This document shows positions 37,526 through 46,828 of a DNA stretch of 64,000 nt, one piece after another (the stretch's first letter is position 1; every line of letters begins with the position of its first letter). Position numbers and translations under genes: made by a program. The stretch comes from Azoarcus sp. CIB (lineage in GTDB: Bacteria > Pseudomonadota > Gammaproteobacteria > Burkholderiales > Rhodocyclaceae), in assembly GCF_001190925.1 (NCBI RefSeq), contig NZ_CP011072.1, positions 3,658,001-3,722,000 of the forward strand, in the 5' to 3' direction. The notes under the pieces were generated by a model. It was not told the origin of the DNA. It saw nothing but the letters and a program-made list of their open reading frames with translations, and ran no database searches.

Positions 37526-39103
37526 TTATTCTTCTTCGGGCCGGCCGTATTGCCGGGCGAGTGCGCCGAAGCGCCCCACCTCGGCCTCGCACCAGGCCGC
37601 ATCCTTTCCCAGTTCCTCTGCAAGCAGGCGCGCGACCTGCGGCGCAGCGGCCACCGCTCCGGCGGCGTCGAGGAACAGCGCGCGGTACCGACGCGCCAGC
37701 ACGTCCTCCACGCCGCGGGCGAGCTCGCAGCGCGCAGCGTAGCGCACTTCGGCTTCGGTCAGGCGCAAACCCGCATGCACGGGGCGTCCGGCACCGGGCA
37801 ACGCGTCCACGGAGGCGCGCGCCGAACCATAGGGATCGGACGAGGCCCCCGCCTCCGCGCCGTGCAGACGCAGCTCGGCGGTGACGCACGGACGGCGCGA
37901 CAGGCCGGCAACCGACTGCGCGGTATCGACGGTCTCCTCGGCCATGCGGCGATAGGTCGTCCATTTCCCGCCGGTGATCGTCACCAGTCCGCCCGGCGAC
38001 ACCTCGATGCAGTGCTCGCGCGACAGGCTGCGGGTGGCGGAACGGTCGCCCGCGCCGATGAGCGGACGCAGGCCGACGAAGACGCTGCGGATGTCCGCGC
38101 GCGAGGGCGGCCGCACGAGATAGGGCGCAACGGCGTCGAGGATGAAATCGATCTCGCCCGCGAGCGGCTGCGGCTCCAGCGGGAGGTCCTGCCTTGGCGA
38201 ATCCGTGGTGCCGATCAGCACCCGCCCCTGCCACGGAATTACGAACAGGACGCGTCCGTCGGCGGTTTGCGGCACCAGCAGCGCATCGCGTCCGGGGAGG
38301 AATTCCGCATCCACGACGACATGCACGCCCTGGCTGGGTTTAAGCAAGGGACGCACCTGCGGGAGCTCCGCACGGCGGATGGCGTCGGCCCACACGCCGG
38401 TCGCGTTGACGACGACCCCCGCCGCGATGCGGAACGTCTCGCCGGTCTCGGCGTCGTGCGCGAGGACGCCGCTCACCTGTCCGTCCTCGACGACCAGGCC
38501 GTCGACGGGAAGATAGTTCAACGCGAGCCCACCCTGGTCGAAATGCGTGCGCATCAAGGCCAGCGCAAGGCGCGCGTCGTCGAACTGGGCGTCCCAGTAG
38601 GCGATGCCTCCGCGCAGGCCGCCGGGCTTGAGCGTCGGCAGGGCGACGATGGTACTCGCGGCGTCAAGCACGCGGCTGTGGCCGATGCCGTGCATACCCG
38701 ACAGCAGGTCGTAGAACGCGAGGCCGGCGCCGAACTTGGGGATATCCAGCCAGTGATAGGCCGGAACGACGAAGCGCAACTTGTGTACCAGATGCGGAGC
38801 GTTCGCGAGCAGGCGCGAACGCTCGGCGAGGGCCTCGTGCACGAGCGGAAGATTGCCCTGCGCGAGGTAGCGCACGCCGCCGTGGATCAGCTTGGTCGCG
38901 CGCGAGCTGGTCCCTTTCGCGAAGTCATGAGCCTCGAGCAGCAGCGTGCGGTGCCCGCGCGAACTCGCATCGACGGCGCAGCCCAGCCCCGTCGCCCCGC
39001 CGCCGATCACGACGACGTCCCACGCATCGGTCGCGCGCAAGCGCGCGAGCAGCGACGCCCGATCGAGCCGGCCCTCCGCGTCCCTGCCGTTTGTCACACT
39101 CAC
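37526..39103 (-). CDS. glpD: Aerobic glycerol-3-phosphate dehydrogenase
   Basis: A 525-residue FAD enzyme oxidising glycerol-3-phosphate to dihydroxyacetone phosphate at the membrane and passing electrons to quinone. The FAD motif is [17 protein letters not shown], followed by [17 protein letters not shown], a hallmark of GlpD, and [16 protein letters not shown]. The start is a GTG overlapping the glpK stop by four bases (GTGA). The glpK-glpD pair lacks glpF and glpR here. Confidence 0.95.
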   Translation of the reverse strand: MSVTNGRDAEGRLDRASLLARLRATDAWDVVVIGGGATGLGCAVDASSRGHRTLLLEAHDFAKGTSSRATKLIHGGVRYLAQGNLPLVHEALAERSRLLANAPHLVHKLRFVVPAYHWLDIPKFGAGLAFYDLLSGMHGIGHSRVLDAASTIVALPTLKPGGLRGGIAYWDAQFDDARLALALMRTHFDQGGLALNYLPVDGLVVEDGQVSGVLAHDAETGETFRIAAGVVVNATGVWADAIRRAELPQVRPLLKPSQGVHVVVDAEFLPGRDALLVPQTADGRVLFVIPWQGRVLIGTTDSPRQDLPLEPQPLAGEIDFILDAVAPYLVRPPSRADIRSVFVGLRPLIGAGDRSATRSLSREHCIEVSPGGLVTITGGKWTTYRRMAEETVDTAQSVAGLSRRPCVTAELRLHGAEAGASSDPYGSARASVDALPGAGRPVHAGLRLTEAEVRYAARCELARGVEDVLARRYRALFLDAAGAVAAAPQVARLLAEELGKDAAWCEAEVGRFGALARQYGRPEEE

Positions 39104-40590
39104 GCCTCGGCCCAGCCGCGCGAGCGCTCGACGGCCCGATGCCAGCGGGCGATCAGCGCCTCGCGTCGATCCGCATCCATCGCCGGCTCGAAACGCCGCT
39201 CCGCGCGCCAATGCGCCGCGACTTCGTCCACGCCCGACCACACGCCGATGCCCAGACCTGCAAGGTAGGCGGCTCCCAGCGCCGTCGTCTCCAGCATCTG
39301 CGGCCGCACGACGGACACGCCGAGCAAGTCGGCCTGCATCTGCATCAGCAGGTCGTTCGCCGCTGCGCCGCCGTCCACACGCAACTCCGTCAGCGGCCCG
39401 GCCCCGTCACGATCCATCGCCGCGACCAGATCCACCGTCTGTAATGCAATCGCCTCCAGCGCGGCGTGCGCGATGTGGGCAGCGCCGGAGCCGCGCGTCA
39501 GTCCGAACAGGGAGCCGCGTGCATAAGCGTCCCAATACGGCGCGCCCAGCCCGGTGAAAGCCGGCACCAGCACGACGCCGCCGCTGTCCGGAACGCTCGC
39601 GGCGAGCGCCTCGATCTCGCCGGACTGCCGGATCAGGCCGAGGCCGTCGCGCAGCCATTGCACGATCGCCCCGCCCATGAAGATGCTGCCTTCCAGCGCA
39701 TAGCTGGTCCGCCCGCCGGCACGCCAGCCGACCGTCGTCAGCAGGCGGTTGGCCGAGGCGACGATGGCGTCGCCGGTGTTCATCAGCAGGAAGCAGCCGG
39801 TGCCGTAGGTGTTCTTGGCCATGCCGGGCGTGAAGCACGCCTGGCCGAAGGTCGCGGCCTGCTGGTCGCCTGCGATGCCTGCGATCGGTACGGCGGCACC
39901 CAGCACTTCGGCACGCGTCTCGCCGCACACACCGCTGCTGTCAACGATGCGCGGCAAGAGCGCGCGCGGGATGTCGAACAGGGCGAGAAGCTCGTCGTCC
40001 CAGTCACCGCCGTGGATGTTGAACAGCATCGTGCGTGCGGCGTTGCCCGGATCGGTCACGTGCAATGCGCCGCCGCTCAGGTGCCACACCAGCCAGCTGT
40101 CGACGGTGCCGAAGGCCAGTTCGCCGGCCTCCGCCCGCCTCCGCGCATCCGGCACATTCTCCAGCAGCCAGGCGAGCTTGGTCGCCGAGAAGTAGGCATC
40201 GAGCTCCAGGCCGGTGCGCGCTCGGATCCGCTCCGCATGTCCCGCGGCGCGCAGGCGGTCGCACTCGGCGGCGGTGCGGCGGTCCTGCCATACGATCGCC
40301 GGCGCGAGCGCCCGACCGCTGGCGCGCTCCCACAGGATCGTCGTCTCGCGCTGGTTGGTGATACCGACGGCCGCCAGGTCCGTCGCCGCGATCCCGGCGT
40401 CGGCGAGCGCGGCACGCGCACAGTCCAGTTGCGACGCGAGGATCTCGTCCGGATCGTGCTCGACCCAGCCCGGCTGCGGAAAGGACTGAGCGAAGGCCTT
40501 CTGCGCGACCCCGCGCACGCGCCCGTCGGCATCGAACACCATTGCCCGCGAACTCGTCGTCCCCTGATCCAGCGCCAGCAGCCAGCTCAT
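39100..40590 (-). CDS. glpK: Glycerol kinase
   Basis: A 496-residue FGGY-family kinase phosphorylating glycerol with ATP. It begins with the phosphate-binding loop [14 protein letters not shown]. It also has [38 protein letters not shown] and the ATP-site region [20 protein letters not shown]. Length and motifs are normal. It is the first gene of the glpKD pair and coupled to glpD by overlapping stop and start. Confidence 0.97.
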   Translation of the reverse strand: MSWLLALDQGTTSSRAMVFDADGRVRGVAQKAFAQSFPQPGWVEHDPDEILASQLDCARAALADAGIAATDLAAVGITNQRETTILWERASGRALAPAIVWQDRRTAAECDRLRAAGHAERIRARTGLELDAYFSATKLAWLLENVPDARRRAEAGELAFGTVDSWLVWHLSGGALHVTDPGNAARTMLFNIHGGDWDDELLALFDIPRALLPRIVDSSGVCGETRAEVLGAAVPIAGIAGDQQAATFGQACFTPGMAKNTYGTGCFLLMNTGDAIVASANRLLTTVGWRAGGRTSYALEGSIFMGGAIVQWLRDGLGLIRQSGEIEALAASVPDSGGVVLVPAFTGLGAPYWDAYARGSLFGLTRGSGAAHIAHAALEAIALQTVDLVAAMDRDGAGPLTELRVDGGAAANDLLMQMQADLLGVSVVRPQMLETTALGAAYLAGLGIGVWSGVDEVAAHWRAERRFEPAMDADRREALIARWHRAVERSRGWAEA

Positions 40591-40719
40591 GCCACCCCCG
40601 CAAAGACCCGCGATGACGCAAGCCTACCGCGGCCCCGTGCACGTGACCATCCCCCACCCTCGCGCACCTGACCTGCGTGTGGTTCAATGTCGCCTTTCGC
40701 CGCACCGCAACAAGCCACC

Positions 40720-41670
40720 ATGCAATCCCTCTGGATGATCGTCGCCAGCCTCCTCTTCGCCTGCATGGGGGTATGCGTCAAGCTCGGCGCCGGCACTTTC
40801 TCCACCGGGGAGCTCGTGTTCTATCGCGGCTTCGTCGGTCTGCTCGTCGTCGCGCTCATCGCGCGCGTTCAGGGCGTACCGCTACGCACGCCGCACTGGC
40901 GGCTGCAGATCACCCGCGCCCTCGCTGGCTGTGCGGCGCTGATGTGCTACTTCTACGCGATCAGCGCCCTGCCGCTCGCGACCGCCGTTACGCTCAATTA
41001 CACCTCGCCGATCTTCGTCGCCCTGCTGCTCGCCCTGTGGTTCCGCGAGCGCCTGCGCGGCCCGGTGATCGCCTCGGTCGCGCTGGGCTTCGTCGGCGTC
41101 GTCCTGCTGCTCAAACCCACGCTGCAGGCCGAACAATGGCTGGGCGCCTGCGCCGGACTCGGCTCCGGCCTCGTCGCGAGCCTGGCCTACATCAACGTGC
41201 GCGAACTCGGCCGCGCCGGGGAGCCGGAGGCGCGGACGGTGCTGTGGTTCTCGGCGATCACGACCCTGCTCGGCATCCCCTGGGCGCTGGCCGGCGAACT
41301 GAGCGCCATCGACCTGTACGGCGGCGCGGCGCTCGCGGGCATCGGTCTGTTCGGCGCACTGGCCCAGCTCGCGATGACCCGGGCCTATCGCTTCGGCAAG
41401 ACCATCGTCGCGGCCAATCTGGCCTACACTACGGTGATCTTCTCGAGCCTTTTCGGCGCCCTGCTGTGGGACGAAATCCTCCCGCTCGAGGCATGGATCG
41501 CCGTCGTACTGATCATCGCCAGCGGCGCGGCCGTGTCGGTCGCCTCGCGCCCCGCGCCCAGGCGCTTCCCGCCGGCGCGGCACCCGGCGGCCGCAGTCCC
41601 GATTGAAGCGGCTACCGCCCGGGGATATAGTAGCCTGCATAATCCAGTCGCCATGCGGAGGCAGTCATGA
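40720..41670 (+). CDS. EamA/DMT-family permease
   Basis: A 316-residue membrane protein with ten predicted helices and two EamA repeats (the first contains LPLATAVTLNYTSPIFVALL). The start MQSLWMIVASLLFACMG enters TM1 directly. An ATG 11 codons upstream is an alternative, and neither has a strong ribosome binding site. The stop overlaps the next start by four bases. Drug/metabolite exporters of this group resemble RhaT/YdcZ-type proteins, and the substrate is unknown. Confidence 0.85.
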   Translation: MQSLWMIVASLLFACMGVCVKLGAGTFSTGELVFYRGFVGLLVVALIARVQGVPLRTPHWRLQITRALAGCAALMCYFYAISALPLATAVTLNYTSPIFVALLLALWFRERLRGPVIASVALGFVGVVLLLKPTLQAEQWLGACAGLGSGLVASLAYINVRELGRAGEPEARTVLWFSAITTLLGIPWALAGELSAIDLYGGAALAGIGLFGALAQLAMTRAYRFGKTIVAANLAYTTVIFSSLFGALLWDEILPLEAWIAVVLIIASGAAVSVASRPAPRRFPPARHPAAAVPIEAATARGYSSLHNPVAMRRQS

Positions 41671-42029
41671 TCACAACGGACCATCGCCCCAACCTGGTCG
41701 CCGTTGCGGTGTTCGGCGAATTCACCCTCGCGGACTACAAGGAGTTCGAAGAACTGGTCAATTACAAGATCCAGTTCGAGGGCCCGGTGAGCCTGCTGTT
41801 CGATCTGCGCGAAATGGCCGGGTTCACGCTCGACGTCGCGTGGGAGGAAATCAAGTTCTCGCGCAGGCATGCGCACGACTTCCGCCGCGTCGCCGTGCTC
41901 ACGCAGGACCAGTGGCTAACGTGGAGCGCATGGATCTCGCAGATCTTCGTCGACGCGGAAGTGCTCGTCTTCGACGACGAAACCGAAGCACGCACCTGGC
42001 TCGAGGCGGCCGAGGAGCCCGCACAGTGA
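41667..42029 (+). CDS. SpoIIAA-like (STAS/SEC14-type) protein
   Basis: A 120-residue cytoplasmic protein with the SpoIIAA-like pattern: GEFTLADYKEFEELV, SLLFDLREMAGFTLDVAWEEIKF and WISQIFVDAEVLVFDDETEARTWL. Members have a STAS-like fold, and their ligands are not known. Overlaps at both ends (ATGA upstream, GTGA downstream) put it in a tightly coupled three-gene operon between an EamA exporter and a sulfurtransferase. Confidence 0.8.
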   Translation: MITTDHRPNLVAVAVFGEFTLADYKEFEELVNYKIQFEGPVSLLFDLREMAGFTLDVAWEEIKFSRRHAHDFRRVAVLTQDQWLTWSAWISQIFVDAEVLVFDDETEARTWLEAAEEPAQ

Positions 42030-42904
42030 GCAGTTCTACGTCCAGCTGTTCCGCGTCCTACAGCACGCTGATCAGCGCTCACGAGCTCGCCCAGCATCTC
42101 GACGATCCCGACTGGGTGATCTTCGACTGCCGCCACGACCTCGCGAACCGCGACTTCGGCCGCGACGTCTACGCCCGCGCCCACATCCCGGGCGCGCGCT
42201 TCCTGCACCTCGACGAAGACCTTTCGAGCCCGCTGACCGGAACGAACGGCCGCCATCCGCTGCCCGATCCCGCAGCGTTCGCACAGCGCCTCGCGCGCGC
42301 GGGCGTCGGCAACTCTACCCAGGTCATCGCCTACGACGACGCCGGCGGCATGTTCGCCGCTCGCCTGTGGTGGATGATGCGCTGGATCGGGCACCACTGC
42401 GCGGCGGTCCTCGACGGCGGACTGGTCGCGTGGCTGGAAGCCGGCCAGGCGCTCACTGCGAAAGCCCCCGAACCGGTCGCCGCGACCTTCCGCGTCTCGC
42501 TGCACCCCGAAGTCGTGGATGCGGCATACGTCCTCGATCACCTGCAAAACCCGGAGATGCTGCTGATCGACGCTCGCAGCCCCGACCGCTACCGCGGCGA
42601 GAACGAGACCCTGGATCCCGTCGGCGGGCACATCCCCGGTGCAACCAACCGCTTCTTCCGCGACAACCTCGACGGCCGCGGACACTTCAAACAGGCTTCG
42701 ATCCTGCGCGAGGAATTCGGCGCGCTGCTGAAAGGCGGCGACGCCCACCGCGTCGTGCACCAGTGCGGCTCGGGCGTCACCGCCTGCCACAACCTGCTGG
42801 CGATGGAATCCGCGGGACTGACCGGCTCGCGTCTCTACGCCGGCTCGTGGAGCGAATGGTGCGCTGATCCGGCGCGCCCGATAGCAACCGGCCCCGGGCG
42901 CTGA
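42026..42904 (+). CDS. sseA: 3-mercaptopyruvate/thiosulfate sulfurtransferase
   Basis: A 292-residue protein with two rhodanese domains. The C-terminal active loop is CGSGVTAC (nucleophile Cys247), which matches 3-mercaptopyruvate sulfurtransferase rather than thiosulfate sulfurtransferase (CRKGVT). The N-terminal domain has GGM instead of a cysteine and is inactive, as usual. The start is a GTG overlapping the SpoIIAA-like stop. It transfers sulfane sulfur to thiol acceptors or cyanide. Confidence 0.92.
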   Translation: MSSSTSSCSASYSTLISAHELAQHLDDPDWVIFDCRHDLANRDFGRDVYARAHIPGARFLHLDEDLSSPLTGTNGRHPLPDPAAFAQRLARAGVGNSTQVIAYDDAGGMFAARLWWMMRWIGHHCAAVLDGGLVAWLEAGQALTAKAPEPVAATFRVSLHPEVVDAAYVLDHLQNPEMLLIDARSPDRYRGENETLDPVGGHIPGATNRFFRDNLDGRGHFKQASILREEFGALLKGGDAHRVVHQCGSGVTACHNLLAMESAGLTGSRLYAGSWSEWCADPARPIATGPGR

Positions 42905-42922
42905 CCGTCGGCGACGGCCGCT

Positions 42923-43726
42923 CTACCACTCGACCTTTTCGACGGTGCCGAGCGAGCGCCCGAGGAAACGCTCGCCGATGGTCTGGAAGCGCAAGGGCAC
43001 ATCGGTGACGACGAAGCGATAGGCCGTCGGCCCTGCGTGAGTGCTGGCGATGCCGAGTTCCAGCAGCTTGGCGGCCGCCAGCTCGGCCGTCGTGATCGCG
43101 GAGTCGACCAGGCGCACGCCCGGGCCGACGACATCGCGCAGCAGCGGCTTGAGCAACGGATAATGCGTGCAGCCGAGAACGAGGCTGCCGACCTCCTCGG
43201 CGAGCACCGGCTTCAGGTATTCCTGCGCCGTCAGCCGCGTTACCGGATGATCCAGCCAGCCCTCCTCGACCAGCGGCACGAACAGCGGACAGGCCTGCGA
43301 ATACACCCGCACGCCGGGATCCAACGCGTGGATGCGCCGCGCGTAGGCATTGCTGTTGATCGTCGTCGGCGTGCCGATCACGCCGATCCCGCGCCCGTCC
43401 GATTCCGCGACGGCCGCATGCGCGCCCGCCTCGATCACGTCGAGCACCGGAATGTCGCGCGCCAGGCGCCGCACCACGTCGGCCGCCACCGCCGCCATCG
43501 TGTTGCATGCAACGATCAGCATCTTGACGTCCTGCTGCAGCAGGAACTCGGTGATCTGCGCAGTGAAGTGTTCGATCGTCGCGACGGACTTGACGCCGTA
43601 GGGCACCCGCGCGGTGTCGCCGAAATACACGATGCGTTCGAGCGGCAGGCGCTCCATCAGGGCACGCACGACGGTGAGTCCGCCGATGCCGGAATCGAAT
43701 ACGCCTATGGGTCGGGAGGAGTCCAA
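42923..43726 (-). CDS. murI: Glutamate racemase
   Basis: A 267-residue cofactor-independent racemase supplying D-glutamate for peptidoglycan. It has both catalytic cysteines, in VACNTMAAV (Cys74) and LGCTHYPLL, and the N-terminal IGVFDSGIGGLTVVRAL. The stop is 18 bp from the stop of convergent sseA. Upstream on the same strand is queG, with 42 bp between. Confidence 0.97.
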   Translation of the reverse strand: MDSSRPIGVFDSGIGGLTVVRALMERLPLERIVYFGDTARVPYGVKSVATIEHFTAQITEFLLQQDVKMLIVACNTMAAVAADVVRRLARDIPVLDVIEAGAHAAVAESDGRGIGVIGTPTTINSNAYARRIHALDPGVRVYSQACPLFVPLVEEGWLDHPVTRLTAQEYLKPVLAEEVGSLVLGCTHYPLLKPLLRDVVGPGVRLVDSAITTAELAAAKLLELGIASTHAGPTAYRFVVTDVPLRFQTIGERFLGRSLGTVEKVEW

Positions 43727-43768
43727 TGCAGAAACCAGGTCGGGACAAAAACGGATTTTAACGCAAGC

Positions 43769-44863
43769 TCACCCCTGCCGTAGCCCGTGCCGCTCCATGG
43801 CCCAGGCGACATGCTCGCGTACGAGCGCCGACGGGTCGTCCGCCCGCGCCTGCAACGCGGCCAGCACCGCCGGTGTGCCGGGCGCATTACCGAGCGCCAC
43901 GGCGAGATTGCGCAACCAGCGCTCGAAGCCGATGCGATGGATCGCACTGCCCGCCATCCGCTCGCGGAACTCGCTCTCGCTCCACCCGAACAGCTCTAAC
44001 AGCTCCGCCTCGTCGAGCCGGTGGCGCGGCGCGAAGTCCGCTTCTGCGCCGAGCTGCGCGAAGCGGTTCCACGGACACACGAGCTGGCAATCGTCGCAAC
44101 CGTAGATGCGGTTACCGATCAGCGGCCGCAGCTCCTCGGGAATTGCGCCCTTGAGCTCGATCGTCAGGTAGGAAATACAGCGCCGCGCATCGACCCTGTA
44201 CGGCGCGACGATCGCGCCGGTCGGGCAAGCGTCCAGGCAGGCGCGGCAACTGCCGCAATGCGGCGTCTCGGGCGCGTCGAGCGGCAGCGGCAGGTCGGTG
44301 AAGATCTCGCCGAGGAAGAAATACGAGCCGGCGCGGCGGTTCAGCAGCAAGGTGTGCTTGCCACGCCAGCCGAGGCCGGACCGGCTCGCGAGTTCGACCT
44401 CGAGCACCGGCGCGGAATCGACGAACACCCGGAAACCGTGCGGCGCCTCGGCAGCGATGCGCTCCGCGAGCTTCTGCAGGCGGTTGCGCATCAGCTTGTG
44501 GTAATCGCGGCCCAGCGCGTAGCGCGACACGTAGGCGCGCTGCGGATCGTCCAGCGCCGATTGCGCGTCGGCCGCGCGGGGCCAGTAGTTCATGCGCACG
44601 CTCACGACGCGCAGCGTGCCCGGCACCAGTTCCGCCGGACGCGCCCGCATCATGCCGTGCCGCGCCATATAATCCATCTCTCCGTGGAAACCGTCCGCCA
44701 GCCAGGCTTCCAGCCCGGGCTCGGCCGACGACAGATCCACACCGGACACGGCCAGATCGGCGAAGCCCAGCTCGCCGGCCCAAACCTTCATCCGCCCGAC
44801 GAGCGCGCTCAAGGACGCGTCGGGAGCGACATCCGCAGGGACTTCATCATGATTCACGTTCAT
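43769..44863 (-). CDS. queG: Epoxyqueuosine reductase
   Basis: A 364-residue cobalamin-dependent iron-sulfur enzyme that performs the last step of queuosine synthesis in tRNA. The N-terminal region has DYMARHGMMRARPAELVPGT and YALGRDYHKLMRNRL. Two [4Fe-4S] clusters are marked by CGSCRACLDACP and CDDCQLVCPWNR. The ATG at 44863 gives the expected N-terminus; an upstream frame extends into tsaE and is rejected. Its start and the tsaE start overlap head to head by 15 bp. Confidence 0.95.
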   Translation of the reverse strand: MNVNHDEVPADVAPDASLSALVGRMKVWAGELGFADLAVSGVDLSSAEPGLEAWLADGFHGEMDYMARHGMMRARPAELVPGTLRVVSVRMNYWPRAADAQSALDDPQRAYVSRYALGRDYHKLMRNRLQKLAERIAAEAPHGFRVFVDSAPVLEVELASRSGLGWRGKHTLLLNRRAGSYFFLGEIFTDLPLPLDAPETPHCGSCRACLDACPTGAIVAPYRVDARRCISYLTIELKGAIPEELRPLIGNRIYGCDDCQLVCPWNRFAQLGAEADFAPRHRLDEAELLELFGWSESEFRERMAGSAIHRIGFERWLRNLAVALGNAPGTPAVLAALQARADDPSALVREHVAWAMERHGLRQG

Positions 44864-45361
44864 CACCGGGCAGATGATAGCAGCCCGTTCTCGGCGCACC
44901 TCGACGACGAATCCGACACCGCAACCGCGGGCGCGGCCCTTGCCGCAGCCCTGCACGCGGGCCTCGTCATCTACCTGCGCGGCGACCTCGGCGCCGGCAA
45001 GACAACGCTGGTTCGAGGGGCGCTACGTGCCCTCGGTCACGACGGAAAGGTGAAAAGTCCCACGTACACCTTGATTGAACCTTATATTGTTTCTAGATTA
45101 CACTTATATCACTTTGATTTTTATCGCTTCGCAGTCCCAGAAGAATATCTGGAAGCAGGGCTGGACGAGTATTTCGACGGAAACGGGGTATGTCTGGTGG
45201 AATGGCCGGACAAGGCGGCGCCATACATTGCCGCACCGGACCTCGAAATCCGCCTCACCGTATCCGGCCCGGGCCGGCGCCTCGAAGCGCTGGCACTGAC
45301 GGAGGCAGGACGCACATGCATACGCAAACTGGATTCGGAGCTGAACCGGAACCCGACATGA
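44849..45361 (+). CDS. tsaE: tRNA threonylcarbamoyladenosine biosynthesis ATPase TsaE
   Basis: A 170-residue ATPase required with TsaB/TsaD for t6A37 tRNA modification. Walker A is GDLGAGKTTLVRG, followed by the conserved KSPTYTLIEPY, YHFDFYR and CLVEWPDKA. Codons 75-93 (45071-45127) are only about 26% GC and include TTA, TTA, AGA and TCT, although the encoded motif is normal. The only usable start overlaps the queG start. The stop overlaps amiC (ATGA). Confidence 0.93.
   Translation: MIHVHHRADDSSPFSAHLDDESDTATAGAALAAALHAGLVIYLRGDLGAGKTTLVRGALRALGHDGKVKSPTYTLIEPYIVSRLHLYHFDFYRFAVPEEYLEAGLDEYFDGNGVCLVEWPDKAAPYIAAPDLEIRLTVSGPGRRLEALALTEAGRTCIRKLDSELNRNPT
45071..45099 (+). promoter_or_regulatory. 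Candidate internal promoter inside tsaE for amiC
   Basis: TTGATT and TAGATT are separated by exactly 17 bp inside the AT-rich codon island of tsaE, 258 bp before amiC. The match is 4/6 for both boxes. Confidence 0.35.
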
Positions 45362-46674
45362 CTGCCGCGCCCGGCGTGACGCGACGCGACCTGCTGAAAT
45401 TCGCCGGCGCGACGCTGGCGCTGCTCGTCAGCCCGGTCGGCATGGCCGCGACCAGCCTCCTCGCGGTGCGCGTATGGCCGGCGGCGGAATACACCCGCGT
45501 CACGATCGAAGGGAACTCGCAGCTCAAGTTTACCCACCTGCTCGTCACCGATCCGCACCGCCTCGTCGTCGACCTCGAAGGGGTCGAGTTCGACAGCGTG
45601 CTGCAATCGCTGCCGTCCAAGGTGCTCGACTCGGACCCCTACATCAAGCTGATCCGCGCCGGCCGCAACCGGCCCGGCGTCGTGCGCCTGGTCGTGGAAC
45701 TGAAGAGCGAGATCAACCCGCAGGTGTTCACGCTGGCGCCGGTCGGCAACTACGGTCACCGCCTCGTGGTCGACCTGTACCCCACGACGCCGGTCGACCC
45801 GCTGCTCGCCCTGATCGAGAAGTCCTCGCCGATGGATGCCGCCGCGGGCCAGACGGGCGACGCACGGACCTCCGTCGACGCGCCCGCACAGATCGCGCGC
45901 CCCGACTCCACCGACCAGGCTTCGCCCCCCCGGCGTTCCACTCGCCCGGCCGCCAACCGCCTCGTCACCATCGTGCTCGACCCCGGTCACGGCGGGGAAG
46001 ATCCGGGCGCGGTCGGCGCACGCGGCAGCTATGAGAAGAACGTCACGCTGTCGATCGCACGCCGCCTGAAGCAGAAGATCGACGCCGAACCGAACATGCG
46101 TGCGGTGCTCACGCGCGACGGCGACTACTTCGTGCCGCTGGGCCAGCGCGTCACACGCGCGCGGCGCGTGCAGTCCGACCTCTTCGTGTCGATCCACGCC
46201 GACGCCTTCGTGCGCCCCGATGCGCGCGGCAGTTCGGTCTTCGTCCTGTCCGAAAGCGGCGCATCGAGTTCGGCCGCACGCTGGCTCGCACAGAAGGAAA
46301 ACGACGCCGACCTCATCGGCGGCGTCAATCTCGCCAAGCAGGACGGCCACCTCGCCCGCACACTGCTCGACCTGTCCCAGACCGCGACGATCAACGACAG
46401 CCTCAAGCTGGGCAAGGCCGTACTCAACGAACTGGGCGACATCAACAAGCTGCACAAGGCGCACGTCGAACAGGCCGGCTTTGCCGTGCTGAAAGCCCCG
46501 GACATCCCGTCCATCCTTGTGGAAACGGCATTCATCAGCAATCCCGAAGAAGAGCAGCGGCTCAACGACGATGCCTACCAGGACAAGATGGCGAACGCGA
46601 TCCTGCGCGGGCTGCGGATCTATTTCCGCGACAATCCGCCGATCGGCCGCACCAAGATCGCACAGCTGGACTGA
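45358..46674 (+). CDS. amiC: N-acetylmuramoyl-L-alanine amidase, AmiC type
   Basis: A 438-residue periplasmic amidase that splits septal peptidoglycan. A Tat signal (TRRDLLKFAGATLALLV) is followed by an AMIN domain (about 35-135), a linker rich in Pro/Ala/Asp, and an Amidase_3 domain. Zinc ligands are in DPGHGGEDPG, YEKNVTLSIA and SIHADAF, and the catalytic Glu is in VETAFISNPEEE. The ATG overlapping the tsaE stop is chosen because it puts the twin arginines near the N-terminus. The tsaE-amidase pairing is conserved; mutL, common downstream, is absent. Confidence 0.94.
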   Translation: MTAAPGVTRRDLLKFAGATLALLVSPVGMAATSLLAVRVWPAAEYTRVTIEGNSQLKFTHLLVTDPHRLVVDLEGVEFDSVLQSLPSKVLDSDPYIKLIRAGRNRPGVVRLVVELKSEINPQVFTLAPVGNYGHRLVVDLYPTTPVDPLLALIEKSSPMDAAAGQTGDARTSVDAPAQIARPDSTDQASPPRRSTRPAANRLVTIVLDPGHGGEDPGAVGARGSYEKNVTLSIARRLKQKIDAEPNMRAVLTRDGDYFVPLGQRVTRARRVQSDLFVSIHADAFVRPDARGSSVFVLSESGASSSAARWLAQKENDADLIGGVNLAKQDGHLARTLLDLSQTATINDSLKLGKAVLNELGDINKLHKAHVEQAGFAVLKAPDIPSILVETAFISNPEEEQRLNDDAYQDKMANAILRGLRIYFRDNPPIGRTKIAQLD

Positions 46675-46770
46675 TTTGCCCGCCTGCACGCCACGGAACG
46701 GACAGACTCACGCCCTCGCCCCAACATAAAGCCCCTTCCAGTCGTTAGTGCGATCGCACTGTCGGCACCG

Positions 46771-46794
46771 CGCGCCCGCCCCAGAGCGGGCGCG
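46771..46794. repeat. Perfect 9-bp inverted repeat upstream of ribF
   Basis: CGCGCCCGC and GCGGGCGCG surround a 6-nt loop. No T run follows, and a TATAAT (46802-46807) begins eight bases later. It could be a weak amiC terminator or a regulatory stem. Confidence 0.45.
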
Positions 46795-46828
46795 TTGCCG
46801 TTATAATTACGGCTTTTTTCAGGCGGTT

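Noticed and set aside
46675-46828. FMN riboswitch before ribF
   Set aside because: None of the conserved FMN-element motifs is visible. Only a short hairpin and a -10 box are present.
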